Position numbers and translations under genes: made by a program. Shown here one piece after another: positions 28,601 to 39,477 of a stretch of DNA of 64,000 nucleotides. The first letter of the stretch is position 1. Every line of letters starts with the position of its first letter. Source of the stretch: Punica granatum (lineage: Eukaryota > Streptophyta > Magnoliopsida > Myrtales > Lythraceae); contig NC_045128.1 of NCBI RefSeq assembly GCF_007655135.1, positions 39,569,885-39,633,884 of the forward strand. Direction: 5' to 3'. A model generated the notes under the pieces. The model saw nothing but the letters and a program-made list of their open reading frames with translations. It made no database searches and was not told the DNA's origin.

Positions 28601-29781
28601 CGAGGATTGATGGTTTAAGTTTCATGTGCTTGTACAAAGTACCAACAATAATGCATTCCTTGCCTTTTTCTATTCCTAAAATATTGCAAACTACAAAAAA
28701 AACAAACGGTCGCATTATTATCTCCTGATCGTACAAGCCACTTGAAAGGATAAAGCTCATGCTGGTAGAACATTTTTCAAACTAAGCATCTTATTAATGA
28801 TGCAGCAAATATGTCAAAGATTAATCGCTAACAGCATTGAAGAATGGAGCCTGTACCAACAGAACCGCATGTAACTGAAAACCAAAATGCCGGCTAGTAA
28901 GCAAGCTGATCACTGAAATGCTTCACTAAACTCTAATTTGTCATCAATCTCTGTCAGTATCTTTGCCTCCAAATCGGTGGGTTAAAGTACAGTAAATCAA
29001 ACTAAATTCTCTCCATCCTTCATTACTCTCCACATCTTATCAGCAATCGTGGATATATCCTAAAATATTTTGCAAAAAAGTAACGAAGACTATTCGGACT
29101 AATGTCTCAAACATTCTTGAGTACTAAAACACAAACCATCAGAGCAAATTGTCGCCGGAGAGACAGGTTCTTCGTAGTGGCTTTAATGGTTCTACGATTC
29201 ATAAAACAAGAGAGGTTTAACTACTTCGACTGTTGATTGAGACTCAAAGCTAAAATGACCATCCCAGTTGTGGTAATTGCAGCTCAAAATTGCCAAAATC
29301 GAAGCTAGGGAAATGAACAACAGGCTGCAGAGGAGAGAATGAAACTCGAGAGAGGAATTTACCGGGAACGTGAGGCTTCCAGGTGGGGACGAGGGAGTAG
29401 ATGAGGGTCCGCATCATGTGGAGACGCGCGAAGTACATCTGACTGTACTGTTGACCTCCGTAGGTCTCCTTCCGTATCTGGAACGCCTCGTCCTGCAAGC
29501 ACGAAACATCCGCAGCTGAAATCAGCGCAAAAATCGGCGGACGAAGAGCTGATACGAAGTGAGACTGGGCTCGGCCGGGGAGCGACGGAAGGAACTGAGC
29601 GGGAGATTCCGACATCGACTGAGCTCCGCGATCGAATAGGAGCTCAAACAGTTTGCGTGCATAGCTGAGAAATCGGAGAGGTAGAGAGAGAGGGGGGGAG
29701 GAGTAGAAGACGAACCAAGGGACGGTAGGAAGACTGCTTCCTGGGTATCTTCCCCGGCGAGTCGATTTCCATTGCTGCCAT
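25609..29781 (-). CDS. POLD2: DNA polymerase delta small subunit
   Basis: Fourteen exons on the minus strand: 29781-29716, 29492-29363, 28690-28584, 28497-28371, 28128-28021, 27744-27629, 27529-27446, 27011-26943, 26851-26780, 26697-26606, 26521-26394, 26213-26112, 26025-25958, 25668-25609, giving 442 aa with every phase matching. Family blocks seen include [39 protein letters not shown], the OB-fold EDESGRVKL, and the phosphodiesterase-like [14 protein letters not shown] and [17 protein letters not shown]2 is the non-catalytic B-subunit that holds the p125 polymerase in the replicative Pol delta complex in the nucleus. The exon 8 acceptor is a tandem TAGCAG, which could add one Gln. Two E2F-type sites lie at the start of the gene. 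The tRNA-Ala gene lies 172 bp upstream, head-to-head. The ATG at 29772 is an alternative start three codons in. Confidence 0.96.
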
Positions 29782-29786
29782 GGATG

Positions 29787-29794
29787 GCGGGAAA
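29787..29794 (-). promoter_or_regulatory. E2F-type site (TTTCCCGC)
   Basis: The minus strand reads TTTCCCGC, an exact match to the plant E2F consensus TTTSSCGC, a few bases upstream of the POLD2 ATG. E2F sites mark S-phase replication genes, which fits POLD2. Binding is inferred. Confidence 0.6.
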
Positions 29795-29835
29795 GCAAAG
29801 CGGAACGATTGAGAGAGAGAATGTGACCCCCTGAT

Positions 29836-29843
29836 TTTGCCGC
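29836..29843 (+). promoter_or_regulatory. E2F-type site (TTTGCCGC)
   Basis: The plus strand reads TTTGCCGC, a second match to TTTSSCGC, 42 bp from the first and in opposite orientation, near the expected POLD2 transcription start. Confidence 0.55.
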
Positions 29844-29865
29844 TCTCCCATCCCTCAAACCGGCG

Positions 29866-29873
29866 TTTATATA
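29866..29873 (-). promoter_or_regulatory. Probable POLD2 TATA box
   Basis: TATATAAA on the minus strand about 85 bp upstream of the POLD2 ATG, in line with a short 5' UTR. Confidence 0.5.
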
Positions 29874-29953
29874 TCCGTGAGGAAGACTCCCGTTAAAAAA
29901 TCAATATCTTTTATTTGGTTAATTAAAAATAATATTTCATGGAGAAGCAAGAG

Positions 29954-30026
29954 GGGGATGTAGCTCAAACGGTAGAGCGCTCGCTTTGCATGCGAGAGGC
30001 ACGGGGTTCGATACCCCGCATCTCCA
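29954..30026 (+). tRNA. tRNA-Ala (anticodon UGC)
   Basis: A 73-nt cloverleaf: acceptor GGGGATG pairs with CATCTCC (one G-U), D-arm GCTC/GAGC, anticodon stem CTCGC/GCGAG with loop TTTGCAT giving anticodon TGC, T-arm CGGGG/CCCCG with TTCGATA loop, discriminator A. No intron. There is no encoded CCA, as expected for a nuclear gene. A and B boxes are intact. A CAA triplet occurs just upstream, as in many plant tRNA genes. Confidence 0.97.
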
Positions 30027-30035
30027 CAATACTCC

Positions 30036-30041
30036 TTTTTT
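30036..30041 (+). terminator. Pol III T-run terminator of tRNA-Ala
   Basis: Six consecutive T nine bases after the tRNA 3' end, the usual RNA polymerase III stop signal. Confidence 0.8.
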
Positions 30042-30954
30042 ACTTTTCGTTTTTTTCTTTTTTTTTTTGAATTTAATATTAGCCAATTTCGCATGCATTT
30101 ATTTTGGAAGTGGTAAATTGGTAAGTAAGTTCCTCTGTCACTCCGCGTGTGAAAATTGGGTTAATATATATTTGATTGAGATTTTTGCTGTTGACATCAA
30201 TTATTATTATTATCTTGTCCTTTTCTCTATTTTTTACTTTTTTCGGTAGGGGTCCTTTTCTCTATTTTATTTGTTATTTGGGTCAATCAATTGGAGATCG
30301 AAAGCCACTTTGATGGTTTCGGGTAAAGGACCCACACACACCATTTGGAACTCCCCTCATGAAACCTAGGGATGGCAATGGTGTTCCTAAAAAATGGTAT
30401 CACAGATAACTGCACCATTTTTCTGTGATGCCATTTTTAGCACTACATAATCGCACCAAATGCTTATGGTACGGATATGATTTTTTTTATTTCAAAAACT
30501 ACCGCGATGTGATGCAGATATGATTTTGATGAAAAAATCACGATTAAGATCGCGCCGCAATATTTATATTTATATATATATATATATAATAGGGTAATTT
30601 TTCAATAACTTGTCCAAACCCAATCCTAATTCAACTTGATTTCTTAATTTATCTATAATAAAACTATAAAGATAGAATACAAATTTAAGGATAATTTTTA
30701 TTTATAGGATTTTATTTAATGTGTTTCTTTAATTGTTATGCTTTTCTAGATTTTTATTTAACTTAACTTTGTGTTGTAGTGCGAATAATCGTGATTTTTT
30801 GGCAATGTGGATTTGGTTTTCAATTTTCAAAATTGCAAAAGATATGGTGCGGATGCGGTGCACGGTTTTTAGGGTCTTAGGGCTTTTAGGGTTTCGGAGG
30901 TATCCACACGACATCTGCACCGCTGCTTCCCTAACGAAACCTATCATTTAAGCG

Positions 30955-31490
30955 GTGATGAGTTTTCACATGGCCTTCTCAACAATCCCTTAATTCATAT
31001 TTGATCGACCCTTTGTATCTCCATATTAATACATGGGGTAGATTTTATATAATTAAATAATATCTAATCAATTATTTTACATTTCCCCAAATCTTTTCTA
31101 ATGAATTTAATTTCTGAACATTCAAATAATATTCTCGATCGATAAAAAGAATTTATTACAAACTATCAATTCATCATAAAAGCCACGCATATCTGTCGGT
31201 TTGTCTAGCTATCTATCTATCTACATAAATTTAAACTCCTCTCACAAGAGCCTTCCATTCATGCGATGAGAAATTTCCATGTAAATTTTTCAACAATCTC
31301 TTAGTTCATGATTAATTGATCATTTTCGTCCCTTTGATATTTGATAGACTTTATATAATTATCTAATTAATTATTTTACATATTTTCGAATCTCTTCTAA
31401 TGAACTTACATTTCTTGGATATCCAAATAGTTTTCTTTGATTAAGGCAATGAATTTACTACAACCATCATAAATTCACTATTAAAGCCTA
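30955..31490 (+). repeat. Degenerate direct duplication (two copies)
   Basis: Copy 1 (about 30955-31195) and copy 2 (about 31262-31490) share the same order of blocks: a CAACAATC block, TTATATAATTA, AATTATTTTACAT, TCTTCTAATGAA, an ATCAT or AAATTC block, then AAAGCC. The copies have diverged strongly. Confidence 0.55.
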
Positions 31491-33296
31491 CCCAACACCC
31501 GGACAAGTAGACTAGTTAACGATTAAACCAACTTCCATTCGGCTCGATTTGTTAATCATGTGTCCCAATCGAATAAGCCCAAATCAAAATCTTACTCTTT
31601 CTTATTAAGATAGTTCACCTCTTGCTCCTAATTAGTTCACATAGATAACTTAATTATCACCCTATTTATGGCTTCTGGACTTTGGTTCTTCTTCTTCTTT
31701 CTTTTCTCTTTACATACAACACCACGTGCCTTACCTTTGATTACTTGTCTCCAGCCATGTATTGACCATCATCCATGATAGTGACCATAAATTAATTAAA
31801 TTAAGAGCTTATGGCAATTAAATTAGACCATAAATTTAACTAAGAAGAAAAGAAATTAATTAATTAAATTGGGATAATTTGTGGAAGAGTGGGTTGGTAC
31901 AGACGACAGCATATACAGTGTGGAGTGTGAACCCATTAGACCTCAAGACATCGCACGCGAATTTGACTTTAATGCATCCATCCAGAAACACTATGATAAT
32001 CCAAAATTAACGCCACGCACATTCATGATTCATCCCCTCCTTCCCCATACGTCTCCCTAACAATTACATCGTCCACAGGGTCTACGAATTTTTTTATTTT
32101 TTTTTTACTTTGGCATTCACATTTCACCAAATACTTCGGTGCAGTTAATTAATAATCATTATGTCGTTTTGCATCAACTAATTGAAATTTTTTTTATTGT
32201 TTTTACATAATAATGAAAACTATAAATCTTTCTTCCTAAATGAAATTGAGTTCACATTAGTGCTAAATTGCACGTAAGCCGGGAGAACTGGGTTGGTCTA
32301 AGATAGGTCCATACCAAATTCAACATTGTAACCCTTCCTCATCTGAAAATTCATCAATACTATAAATCCTTCTTGTGAACTCGGATCGACACCACGTTAA
32401 TATCTTGAATCGCGAATAATATTGGCCGTTTGTGATTAGATATATCTAACCAAGAAAGGGAGAATGATTGGTTATTGTTATCTATTGCTCGAGGCTTCAT
32501 CGGCTTCGGTAGCCCGAGAGTATGAGCAAAGAAACACGTGCGACGTGAAGACATGGAACGGTCTTCTTTCTTATTGACTTGGGTAATCTGTCTGTTGGCT
32601 GCTGCTGAGCGTCGCACGCCATGTCGCGCCTCCAAGTGAAAATTAAATACACGATAGATAATCACATAGAAAAAGAAGAAAGCAATTTTAAATTAATTTT
32701 TGTCGTACATAAAATTATATGTGTTTAAACGATTATGTAGACATGGAAGCTTGGTTGCTTCTGCCTGTATAGGAAAATTTGTGTAAAAAGATCAACAATG
32801 AATTTTTTTTTTCTGCGCGGAACACCAAATTTCTAAAAGTTCATTGCATATGGTCCCGATAGCGGGACAGACTCTCTCTTAATTTAACTTTGGTGTGCAC
32901 GACCACGAAGTGATTGATCTAAGGCACGTCCTAATTGAACGACTATGGAGATCTCTAGTGCATGGTAAAGAGTATACTATATACAGCTGCCTATGTTTGC
33001 TTCTATCTGTGTCATCCTAATCCCATCTTTAGTATAATTATATATAGCCGTAATGGGTAGCTTAACAAGATATATTTTTGCTCGAACAACATCTATTATA
33101 AATTTTTGCAATTTGTGAATAAAATATTACGAAAACTGCTGACTTAGAAGCTCCAAGTCAATGTTGATATTAACCCTAAGCCTCTAATTTTGGGTTATCT
33201 TATGCTGCAAGCTTTATGCATATTACATGATCAAACTATATATACGAGTATCAACCTATATTAATGTGTCTTGTTGCCTTGTACATGCCAGTTGCT

Positions 33297-33563
33297 GAAT
33301 ATTAGATTCAGATACCATATGGCCCTTTTCAATCGTGTTCGGTTTCCTCCAAACACACAATATCAGAATTTGTCGGATTTCTCCAAATTAACTCATGCGG
33401 CACATAACGTAGCGATTCAAAGTGCTAAATATTAGATTCAGATACCATATGGCCTTTTTCAATCGTGTTCAGTTTCCTCCAAACACATAATATCAGAAAT
33501 TTGTTGGATTTCTCCAAATTAACTCATGCGTCGGTACATAAGGTAGTGATCCAAAGGGCTGAA
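33297..33563 (+). repeat. 130-bp tandem duplication
   Basis: Two adjacent copies with a 130-bp offset share ATTAGATTCAGATACCATAT (at 33301 and 33431) and CTCCAAATTAACTCATGCG, with only scattered substitutions and small indels. It is a recent tandem duplication of non-coding DNA. Confidence 0.85.
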
Positions 33564-34295
33564 TTAATACCGATAGTATGACAACTCCATACTTTTGAGC
33601 CAAGTAAACACCAGATAACATCATGTATACAGATAAATGCACATTATGATGAAATGGCATTAATGTCTTAATGTGCTTTGTGGGATATTCACATCGGCCT
33701 TTTCATGAACGCCTCTTCTCCTCAGTTGAACATCATCATTTTTATGATTTTACATATAGTACATGGATTTGCGAGCTCAAAGCGGTTGAGCAAATGTTGA
33801 TATAGAGAACATATATAGGAAGGACATCTAAAGATTCAAATGCCACTATTCAACTCACAAAACAAGCAGAACCCTTAGGAATGTAAAACCCTCAACCTCA
33901 AATAATCAAAAAGAGAAAGAAATCCCAGTTCATCACGAATTAGGTCACATTAGATCGGAATGGAGGCGTGGTCCAAGTTATATATATAGCTGCTGCAGTC
34001 CAGATACTTGCAGCAATAGAGCTTTTCTATATTAAACTTACCTATGATGAAAATCGGTAGTCTATACATTGGTCATAGATCGATACTAAGAGGTTTCGGG
34101 AGACTGACTGACCAACCGCCAACCTCTATCCTCCTCGTATTTATAAGGAAGAAATGAGCTCGACTTTGGTACCACATATCGGACAGTCGACTCAATCGAG
34201 TCACGAATCATGTTCAGAATCCCACAAAGACAGAAGCAAAACCTTGTTTTGCTAAACCGATCGAGCACCCAAAAGCTAAGCTCCATCTCCTTCCT

Positions 34296-34802
34296 CTAGG
34301 AAAGTTGACTTGCTTCGAAGGACGAATGACTGTGATGAAATGGATCCAAAGGCAATAAGGGCAACTCACTGATATCCTGGATGAAGCGGTCTATGTCTGA
34401 GAACCCCGAGAAGTAGTCTTCGTGTTGAGAAGTAGTATTACTGATCAAACCGCCAAACGGTTCCATCTTTCTAGTGATCATCGAGGGCTTGTCGTGCAGA
34501 TTCGCCATACTCCCAGCTGGATCATCATTTAATTTCCGGGGAACCTTTGGGCGTTTCTTCTTGCTGGAGCCTGCAGGTTTGACATGGGCCTGATCGGGAT
34601 TCGGCGTGGGTTTTCCTGTGAGCCTCTGGACGAGTTCGCGGAAGTCCGCAGCATCAGTCTTGATGATCTCGGGCGCAAATATGTGGATTATGCGGATCTT
34701 GGGCCTGACTTTGGCGATTGGTCTCGAGTCTCGACGGACCGATAGAGGGGACGGAGTGGAGCCGTCCATGAAAGTTTGTTTCCTCATGATCACCTCCTCC
34801 AT
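34296..34802 (-). CDS. VQ-motif protein
   Basis: A single-exon gene of 168 aa. The core is IIHIFAPEIIKTDAADF directly followed by RELVQRLTG, a perfect FxxxVQxLTG motif, flanked by a basic stretch (KKKRPKVPRK). The C-terminus is acidic and hydrophobic (DIDRFIQDISELPLLPLDPF). VQ proteins bind WRKY transcription factors through this motif and modulate defence or growth transcription in the nucleus or plastid; many are MAP-kinase substrates, and an N-terminal STPSPLS segment offers possible proline-directed sites. The start at 34802 gives MEEVIMRK. Intronless structure is normal for the family. I recall At2g42140 as a VQ gene close to POLD2 in Arabidopsis, which supports orthology, but the VQ number is not assigned. 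Confidence 0.93.
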   Translation of the reverse strand: MEEVIMRKQTFMDGSTPSPLSVRRDSRPIAKVRPKIRIIHIFAPEIIKTDAADFRELVQRLTGKPTPNPDQAHVKPAGSSKKKRPKVPRKLNDDPAGSMANLHDKPSMITRKMEPFGGLISNTTSQHEDYFSGFSDIDRFIQDISELPLLPLDPFHHSHSSFEASQLS

Positions 34803-34825
34803 GGCTCAAAGTGATTGAGGTCGAG

Positions 34826-34852
34826 AGAGAGAGAGAGAAAGAGAGAGTTGGT
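34826..34852. repeat. (GA)n microsatellite in VQ 5' leader
   Basis: GA-rich run directly upstream of the VQ ATG, transcribed as CT-rich leader on the minus strand. Confidence 0.75.
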
Positions 34853-34895
34853 GTGTCTTGTTTTTTGTCTAGAGAAGGAAGAAGAGGAAGGATGG

Positions 34896-34904
34896 CTTTT
34901 TATA
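34896..34904 (-). promoter_or_regulatory. VQ gene TATA box
   Basis: TATAAAAAG on the minus strand about 94 bp upstream of the ATG, an ideal TATA position for a short leader. Confidence 0.65.
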
Positions 34905-34905
34905 A

Positions 34906-35454
34906 GGGGAGAGAGTTGAATTAAGGAAGAATTTTAAAATACTTTTAGTGGCAAGATATACATAAATAAATAAATATTAATAATAATTCACCAAAAAAAT
35001 ATTAATGATTAAATAATTAAAAAATAATAAATGAAATCACCACCATAGATTGGTTCAACACTTATTTCCCTTAATTAAGATTTTGGATTTGATACGCATG
35101 AGTATAGGAAATCCACAATTGAGAGAGTTTTATCTCTCAGTGAGTCGACATGATTCGAACTTGGATTAGTTAGGAATAATTGGATTTCCGAATACCGGGT
35201 TGTCCACATAAAAATAAGTATAAATAAATAAATGAAGTCAATTAATTAAGCTGTCATTGAGGGGCAAGAGGAGGCTGAAATGAATGTCGTGTTATTGTCT
35301 GGCAAAGGGCAGGATAGTCAATAAAATAATTGAGATATACGTCTATGGCCTCCTCAAGTTACTCGAAGGGGACACATTACAATGATTTGCCTCCCACTTT
35401 CAAATATCTTTTCTGTTTGATTCAGATTCACGTCCGGGGCCGGAGAGGAAATTA
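34906..35454. other. VQ upstream region
   Basis: AT-rich, with AAATAAATA and AATAATAA-type runs. It should contain the distal VQ promoter. No gene. Confidence 0.5.
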
Positions 35455-35663
35455 GTTTAATTTTAACTTTAACTATACTCACTACACAACAAAAGTCAGC
35501 AACATAATTATTATATTTTTTTAAAAAAAAATTTAACCATTCAATTTAATTTTTAATACTAAATTCTCTCAACTAGTCATTACTTTTTCATAATTCAACA
35601 ATACAATAATTACAAACCAATTAAAATTAAAATTCAATTCTATTTAACTCTAAAACCAAACGC
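35455..35663. mobile_element. MITE copy, subfamily B, inverted
   Basis: This is the reverse-complement version of the family: TTTAATTTTTAATACTAAA, CTCTCAACTAGTCATTAC, TTTTTCATAATTCAACA and an end TAAAACCAAACGCAC. The far end appears truncated, and only about one subrepeat is kept. Confidence 0.68.
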
Positions 35664-35882
35664 ACAGTTAATTACCTTAATATTGCAAATATTAAAGTTG
35701 TCCAGGTTATTAATTTCCTCAAAGTTAACTAAGGTTTTCTTGATAATCCTGACTTTTAGATATCGAACTCACGAGATGTTTAATTACAAGCAATAATAAT
35801 TCTTGTGTTTCTCTCTGTATAGAAAGGTTAACTTTGAAATGAGCAACATCTCGCGTAAAAAAAAAAAGTACCTAGAAATTAA

Positions 35883-36032
35883 GAGTGATTCTACCATGGT
35901 CGGCACTGAAAAACTACTATGACAGCTGACACATTAGACGCCGACAGGATTTTCTAGAGCTTTTCGTACTGTAATTACTTAAATTATTATGATTAATTCT
36001 AAGCGTCAACCATGGTAGAATTTTCAATCTCT
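35883..36032. mobile_element. Small (~150 bp) inverted-repeat MITE
   Basis: The tips ATTCTACCATGGTCGGC and its inverse (GCGTCAACCATGGTAGAAT) enclose about 110 bp of AT-rich sequence. It is unrelated to the other elements here and has no coding capacity. Confidence 0.6.
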
Positions 36033-36045
36033 TCGAACAAATAGA

Positions 36046-37040
36046 GGTAAGATTTCAATATCCATATTGAAAAGTGTATTTTTGGTATGCATCTCGACTC
36101 TCACGGTGTTTTTATTTCAGCTTTCAGATACATATAAGTCAAATGCATACACTTCGCAATCAATTTTACTAATATAAGATCAAGAGATTTAACGTCATTT
36201 ATAGATTATCAGTTAACAAATGTAAATTCTAATGCATGAAAAAAAAAAACTGATACCCAAATACAAATTAATGATAGCACGTTCTGTGATTTTTTTTTTC
36301 GCACTACAATATTTCAATTCATGGTCTGAGGGAAAAAAATCAATAAGAAAGTGGCGGAAACTTAAAAATAATAACAAAAAGGCAAGATAGTTTGGAAGAG
36401 CAAGACGGAGAAAGATCCCCTTAGTTGATTCATGCGATTCACATTTATCTCTTAAATAATTTTTTAAGTTTGATTATATAACGAAAAAAATTCATATTAA
36501 AATAGATTTATCCTTCGTAAACCGATTCGATTCAAAATAAATTATCCATTAAGGTTTCGATGTTAGAATATACATATGGGGAAAAGGAGAAGGAATAATA
36601 TGCGGTACGGCGCATGGGGATTAGCATCCCCTGTGGTCCTGACAGGATAACCGTCGGATATGCACGTGAATGCAAATGGCTTGCAGACAGACATTGCGCC
36701 ACTGAAGACAGACCGGAGAGATAAAAATACACACACACACACACACAGAGGTCAGGGCTCCGTCGTCAGCCCAGCCGAGATTGCTCACGCGGCTCTCGTG
36801 TCGGCCCCACCCTCGCCTTCAGGCTTATATACGAACCTAACCGCCACGTGGCGAAACGAGGCTGCGGTTCATGGCGGGGCCCACCACCTGTAATCATCGT
36901 ACAGCCATCAGGCCCCAGTGGATTACGCGGTTAGGGGGGAGCAGTTGGGTTTTTCCGGGCGCACGATTGGGCATGTTGTTAGCTGTATCCTTTTAACTTT
37001 CCTTTTCCTTTTTACGCGAATTACACTAAAAAAACACAAA
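36046..37040. other. Gene-free stretch with GC-rich island
   Basis: 36600-36960 is GC-rich and carries an AC microsatellite (36729-36748), a CCACGTGGC G-box (36844-36852) and, on the minus strand, TATATAAG (36831-36824). No open frame on either strand has a recognisable product, so this may be a promoter relic or an unannotated non-coding transcript. Confidence 0.45.
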
Positions 37041-37858
37041 AGTTCTCACTTTTACTTTAATTTTAGCACGAATTTTTATTTTAAACATAAAAATTTTAAT
37101 GTTTTTATTTCGTCTCAAATCTGACACACCATTCGTCTGCTTCGATAGATTATTTTTAATTGCCGACGTGAGGCATAACGACGTCACATAGACTCCTATC
37201 CACCGATAAAATTCGAACCCACATCCAATTATCTTTCTAAAATAAAAATAATTTTTTTTTTGTTTTCACAAATATACTACACCTCTACCTTCCTTCTTCA
37301 ACATATCTTGTCTCTATCTTCTGCAACTATATCACTCTCTCGTCTCCCTCTCCCTCCTTCTCGTCAACCTCCCTCCATTGCCACAAGTCTTATACATTCT
37401 AGACATCAAATTGCCGTACATGTGAATTCACAGTGTCGTAATTAGTTTCTGCTCTCGAGTTAAGTTCTTTTATGTGTGGACAAGTTTAGATTTGCAAGAT
37501 GATCGGATCCGTCGTCAAATGAAACAGTTGATGGGGAAGGAGGAAGAGGGAAGAGAGAGAGATAAATAGTTGCAAAAGAGAGATGATAGGTTGAGGAGGG
37601 ATGAGAGAAGTGGGGCGTATTTGTGAAAACAAAAAATATAGGATTTATTTTTTATTTTAGAAAGATAAATCGTACTTGTGTTCGATTTTCCTTGGTGGAT
37701 GGGAGTCCAAGTGACACTGTCATGATCCATGTCAACAATTAAATAGAATCTGTCAAAGCCGATGAACAGTGTGTCATATTTGAAACAAAATATAAACGTC
37801 GAAATTTTTTACATTAAAAATAAAAACTCGTGCCAAAACTAAGATAAAAATGAAAACT
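37041..37858. mobile_element. Foldback (long inverted-repeat) element
   Basis: The left arm (about 37041-37385) and right arm (about 37500-37858) are imperfect reverse complements over about 350 bp. Paired blocks include TTTTAGCACGAATTTTTATT with its counterpart, ATCTTTCTAAAATAAAAA, TTTTTGTTTTCACAAATA and a CT-rich block near the loop. The loop is about 115 bp. It has no coding capacity. A transcript would form a near-complete hairpin. Confidence 0.75.
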
Positions 37859-37888
37859 ATGCGTGTGTGTGTGTATATATATATATAT

Positions 37889-38174
37889 AATTGAGTTGTA
37901 ATAATAAAATGCATAGAGAAAATAAAAAAGTAATGATTATGTTATTGAATTATGAGAAAAATATGAAAAAATAATGAATAGTCGAGAGAAATTAATGATT
38001 GTATTGTTAAATTATGGAAAAAGTAATGAATAGTTGTGAGAATTTAATGTTAAAAATTGAATTGAATAGTAGAAGATAAAAAAAATAAAAAAGTAATAAT
38101 TGTGTAGTTGAATTGAAGATAAATAAAGTTAAGTGGAGTTGAGTAAATGAAATTGAACTCCAAACCAAACAAAG
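37889..38174. mobile_element. MITE copy, subfamily B
   Basis: Two subrepeats with TGTTATTGAATTATGAG and ATGAATAGTCGAGAG, then GTTAAAAATTGAATTGAATA and a right end TCCAAACCAAACAAAGCC. The left end is replaced by a GT/TA microsatellite that abuts the foldback element. Confidence 0.7.
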
Positions 38175-39130
38175 CCTTACCCTTTTTTTTTTTTATTTAC
38201 CTTTTCCATTTCATTGCAAAATGGCCATGGGACACCATCCAAGCAATGTATTTGAGGATTGTTCTATTATAGTCGTATTAAAATCTATTCCTTCTTTATC
38301 CCCTGGGAACTTCTCCTATTTTTTTAAGGAACCATTTTAGTCATTGCATTAATTTCTCAGGTGTGATACATATTAAATAGAAGTTAATGGAGCGACGTGT
38401 AAGCAGAAGGAACTATTCATTAAAGGAATGAGATAATTAACGTTTTTCTGTAGAAAAATTTTAGATTCAATACAACGAACGTGGAGTTCACAATAATACA
38501 GCTTGCTAAAGGTGCTTAGAGATGGCCTTAGTCTAAAATATAGAGCGAAACTCGATCGGAAATGAATGAACAAAGATGAAACTATATCAAAATCCAAGCT
38601 TTACGGTTAGAGAAATTCAGATCAAGAATTGGATATCATGGTACAGATCGAAAAAAAATCTGGACCAACTTGAAATTCAGAATTCGTGAATTCCCAATGA
38701 ATACTAAACGCACTACCTGCGCTATGCGTGAATATAAAATAAAATAATTTTTCGATTATAATAGACTTAAATAAAAGTACTAGTCTACGGATAATAAATT
38801 TGAAAGAGGAAAGGAAAGAAAGAGGAAGTGATGGGCAGCAAAACAAGGAAAAAAGGGAAAAGAAAAAGGAGAAAAAATAGGGTAGTGGATTGGTAGTTAT
38901 TTGTCACATTTATTGTGGTTTATATTAATTAGAGTTATTTCGTCAAAAGTATTTTGGAGAGTTAAAATTGAGACCAAAAGCCTAATGGCCCTCATCTCTC
39001 GTTTTATGTAAAATAGTATAGATGAACTTCCCCTCCATTCCCTTTTTATTTCTCAATGCAGCAATACGATGGGCCGACGCCTGCCCATAGGCCCACCATC
39101 TAGGAGGTCCACCCTCTGAGCCCAAACAAG
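38175..39130. other. Gene-free stretch upstream of LEA pair
   Basis: AT-rich DNA with no supportable gene up to about 38960. After that the composition rises into the LEA promoter. Confidence 0.5.
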
Positions 39131-39138
39131 CAGAACAC

Positions 39139-39362
39139 CACGTGTCGACCAGACCGCAGCTACGGCGCGCCACGTAAAACCCGCCCCGTAGTCCCTTCAG
39201 GCGTAGCGACGACGGGACAGGAATCCATCCGGTCCCGCCTATCCGCGACACCCACCACATGCACCATCGGACGTGTCATCGCCCCCGACCAGCTTCACTC
39301 CCTTGTCCTCCACGTGGCATCTACTGCTGTGACACGTGTCCCATCCCTAGCTCTATATATAT
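39139..39362 (+). promoter_or_regulatory. ABRE-rich promoter of LEA gene 1
   Basis: Four ACGTG elements precede a TATA box: CACGTGTC (39139-39146), ACGTGTC (39271-39277), CCACGTGGC (39310-39318) and CACGTGTC (39333-39340). A TATATATAT run lies at 39354-39362, 116 bp before the ATG. CCGAC cores occur nearby. Clustered ABREs with a coupling element predict induction by ABA, drought or seed desiccation. Confidence 0.75.
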
Positions 39363-39477
39363 GCCCTGCATGCGGCTGCTCTCGCTCATCATCGATCTGC
39401 ATCTGCTTAGTTAATCATCAGTTATTGACAAGCAAGAGTCTCGGTTTCAAATAGCAAGTTCGGGAAGAGTAAGGAAA

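Larger units (their letters stand above)
30042..34295. other. Repeat-rich gene-free region
   Basis: About 4.2 kb without a supportable gene. It holds a TAGGGATGGCAA tip-like motif (30367), a TA microsatellite (30561-30589), a degenerate duplication (30955-31490) and a 130-bp tandem duplication (33297-33563). Short open frames near 32.4 kb and 34.1 kb lack any conserved motif. The end next to 34295 should carry the VQ gene 3' UTR. Confidence 0.6.

Noticed and set aside
29250..29858. A single 202-codon first exon for POLD2
   Set aside because: Only parts at both ends match POLD2. The middle is an intron with good splice sites, and the two-exon model gives a continuous family match.
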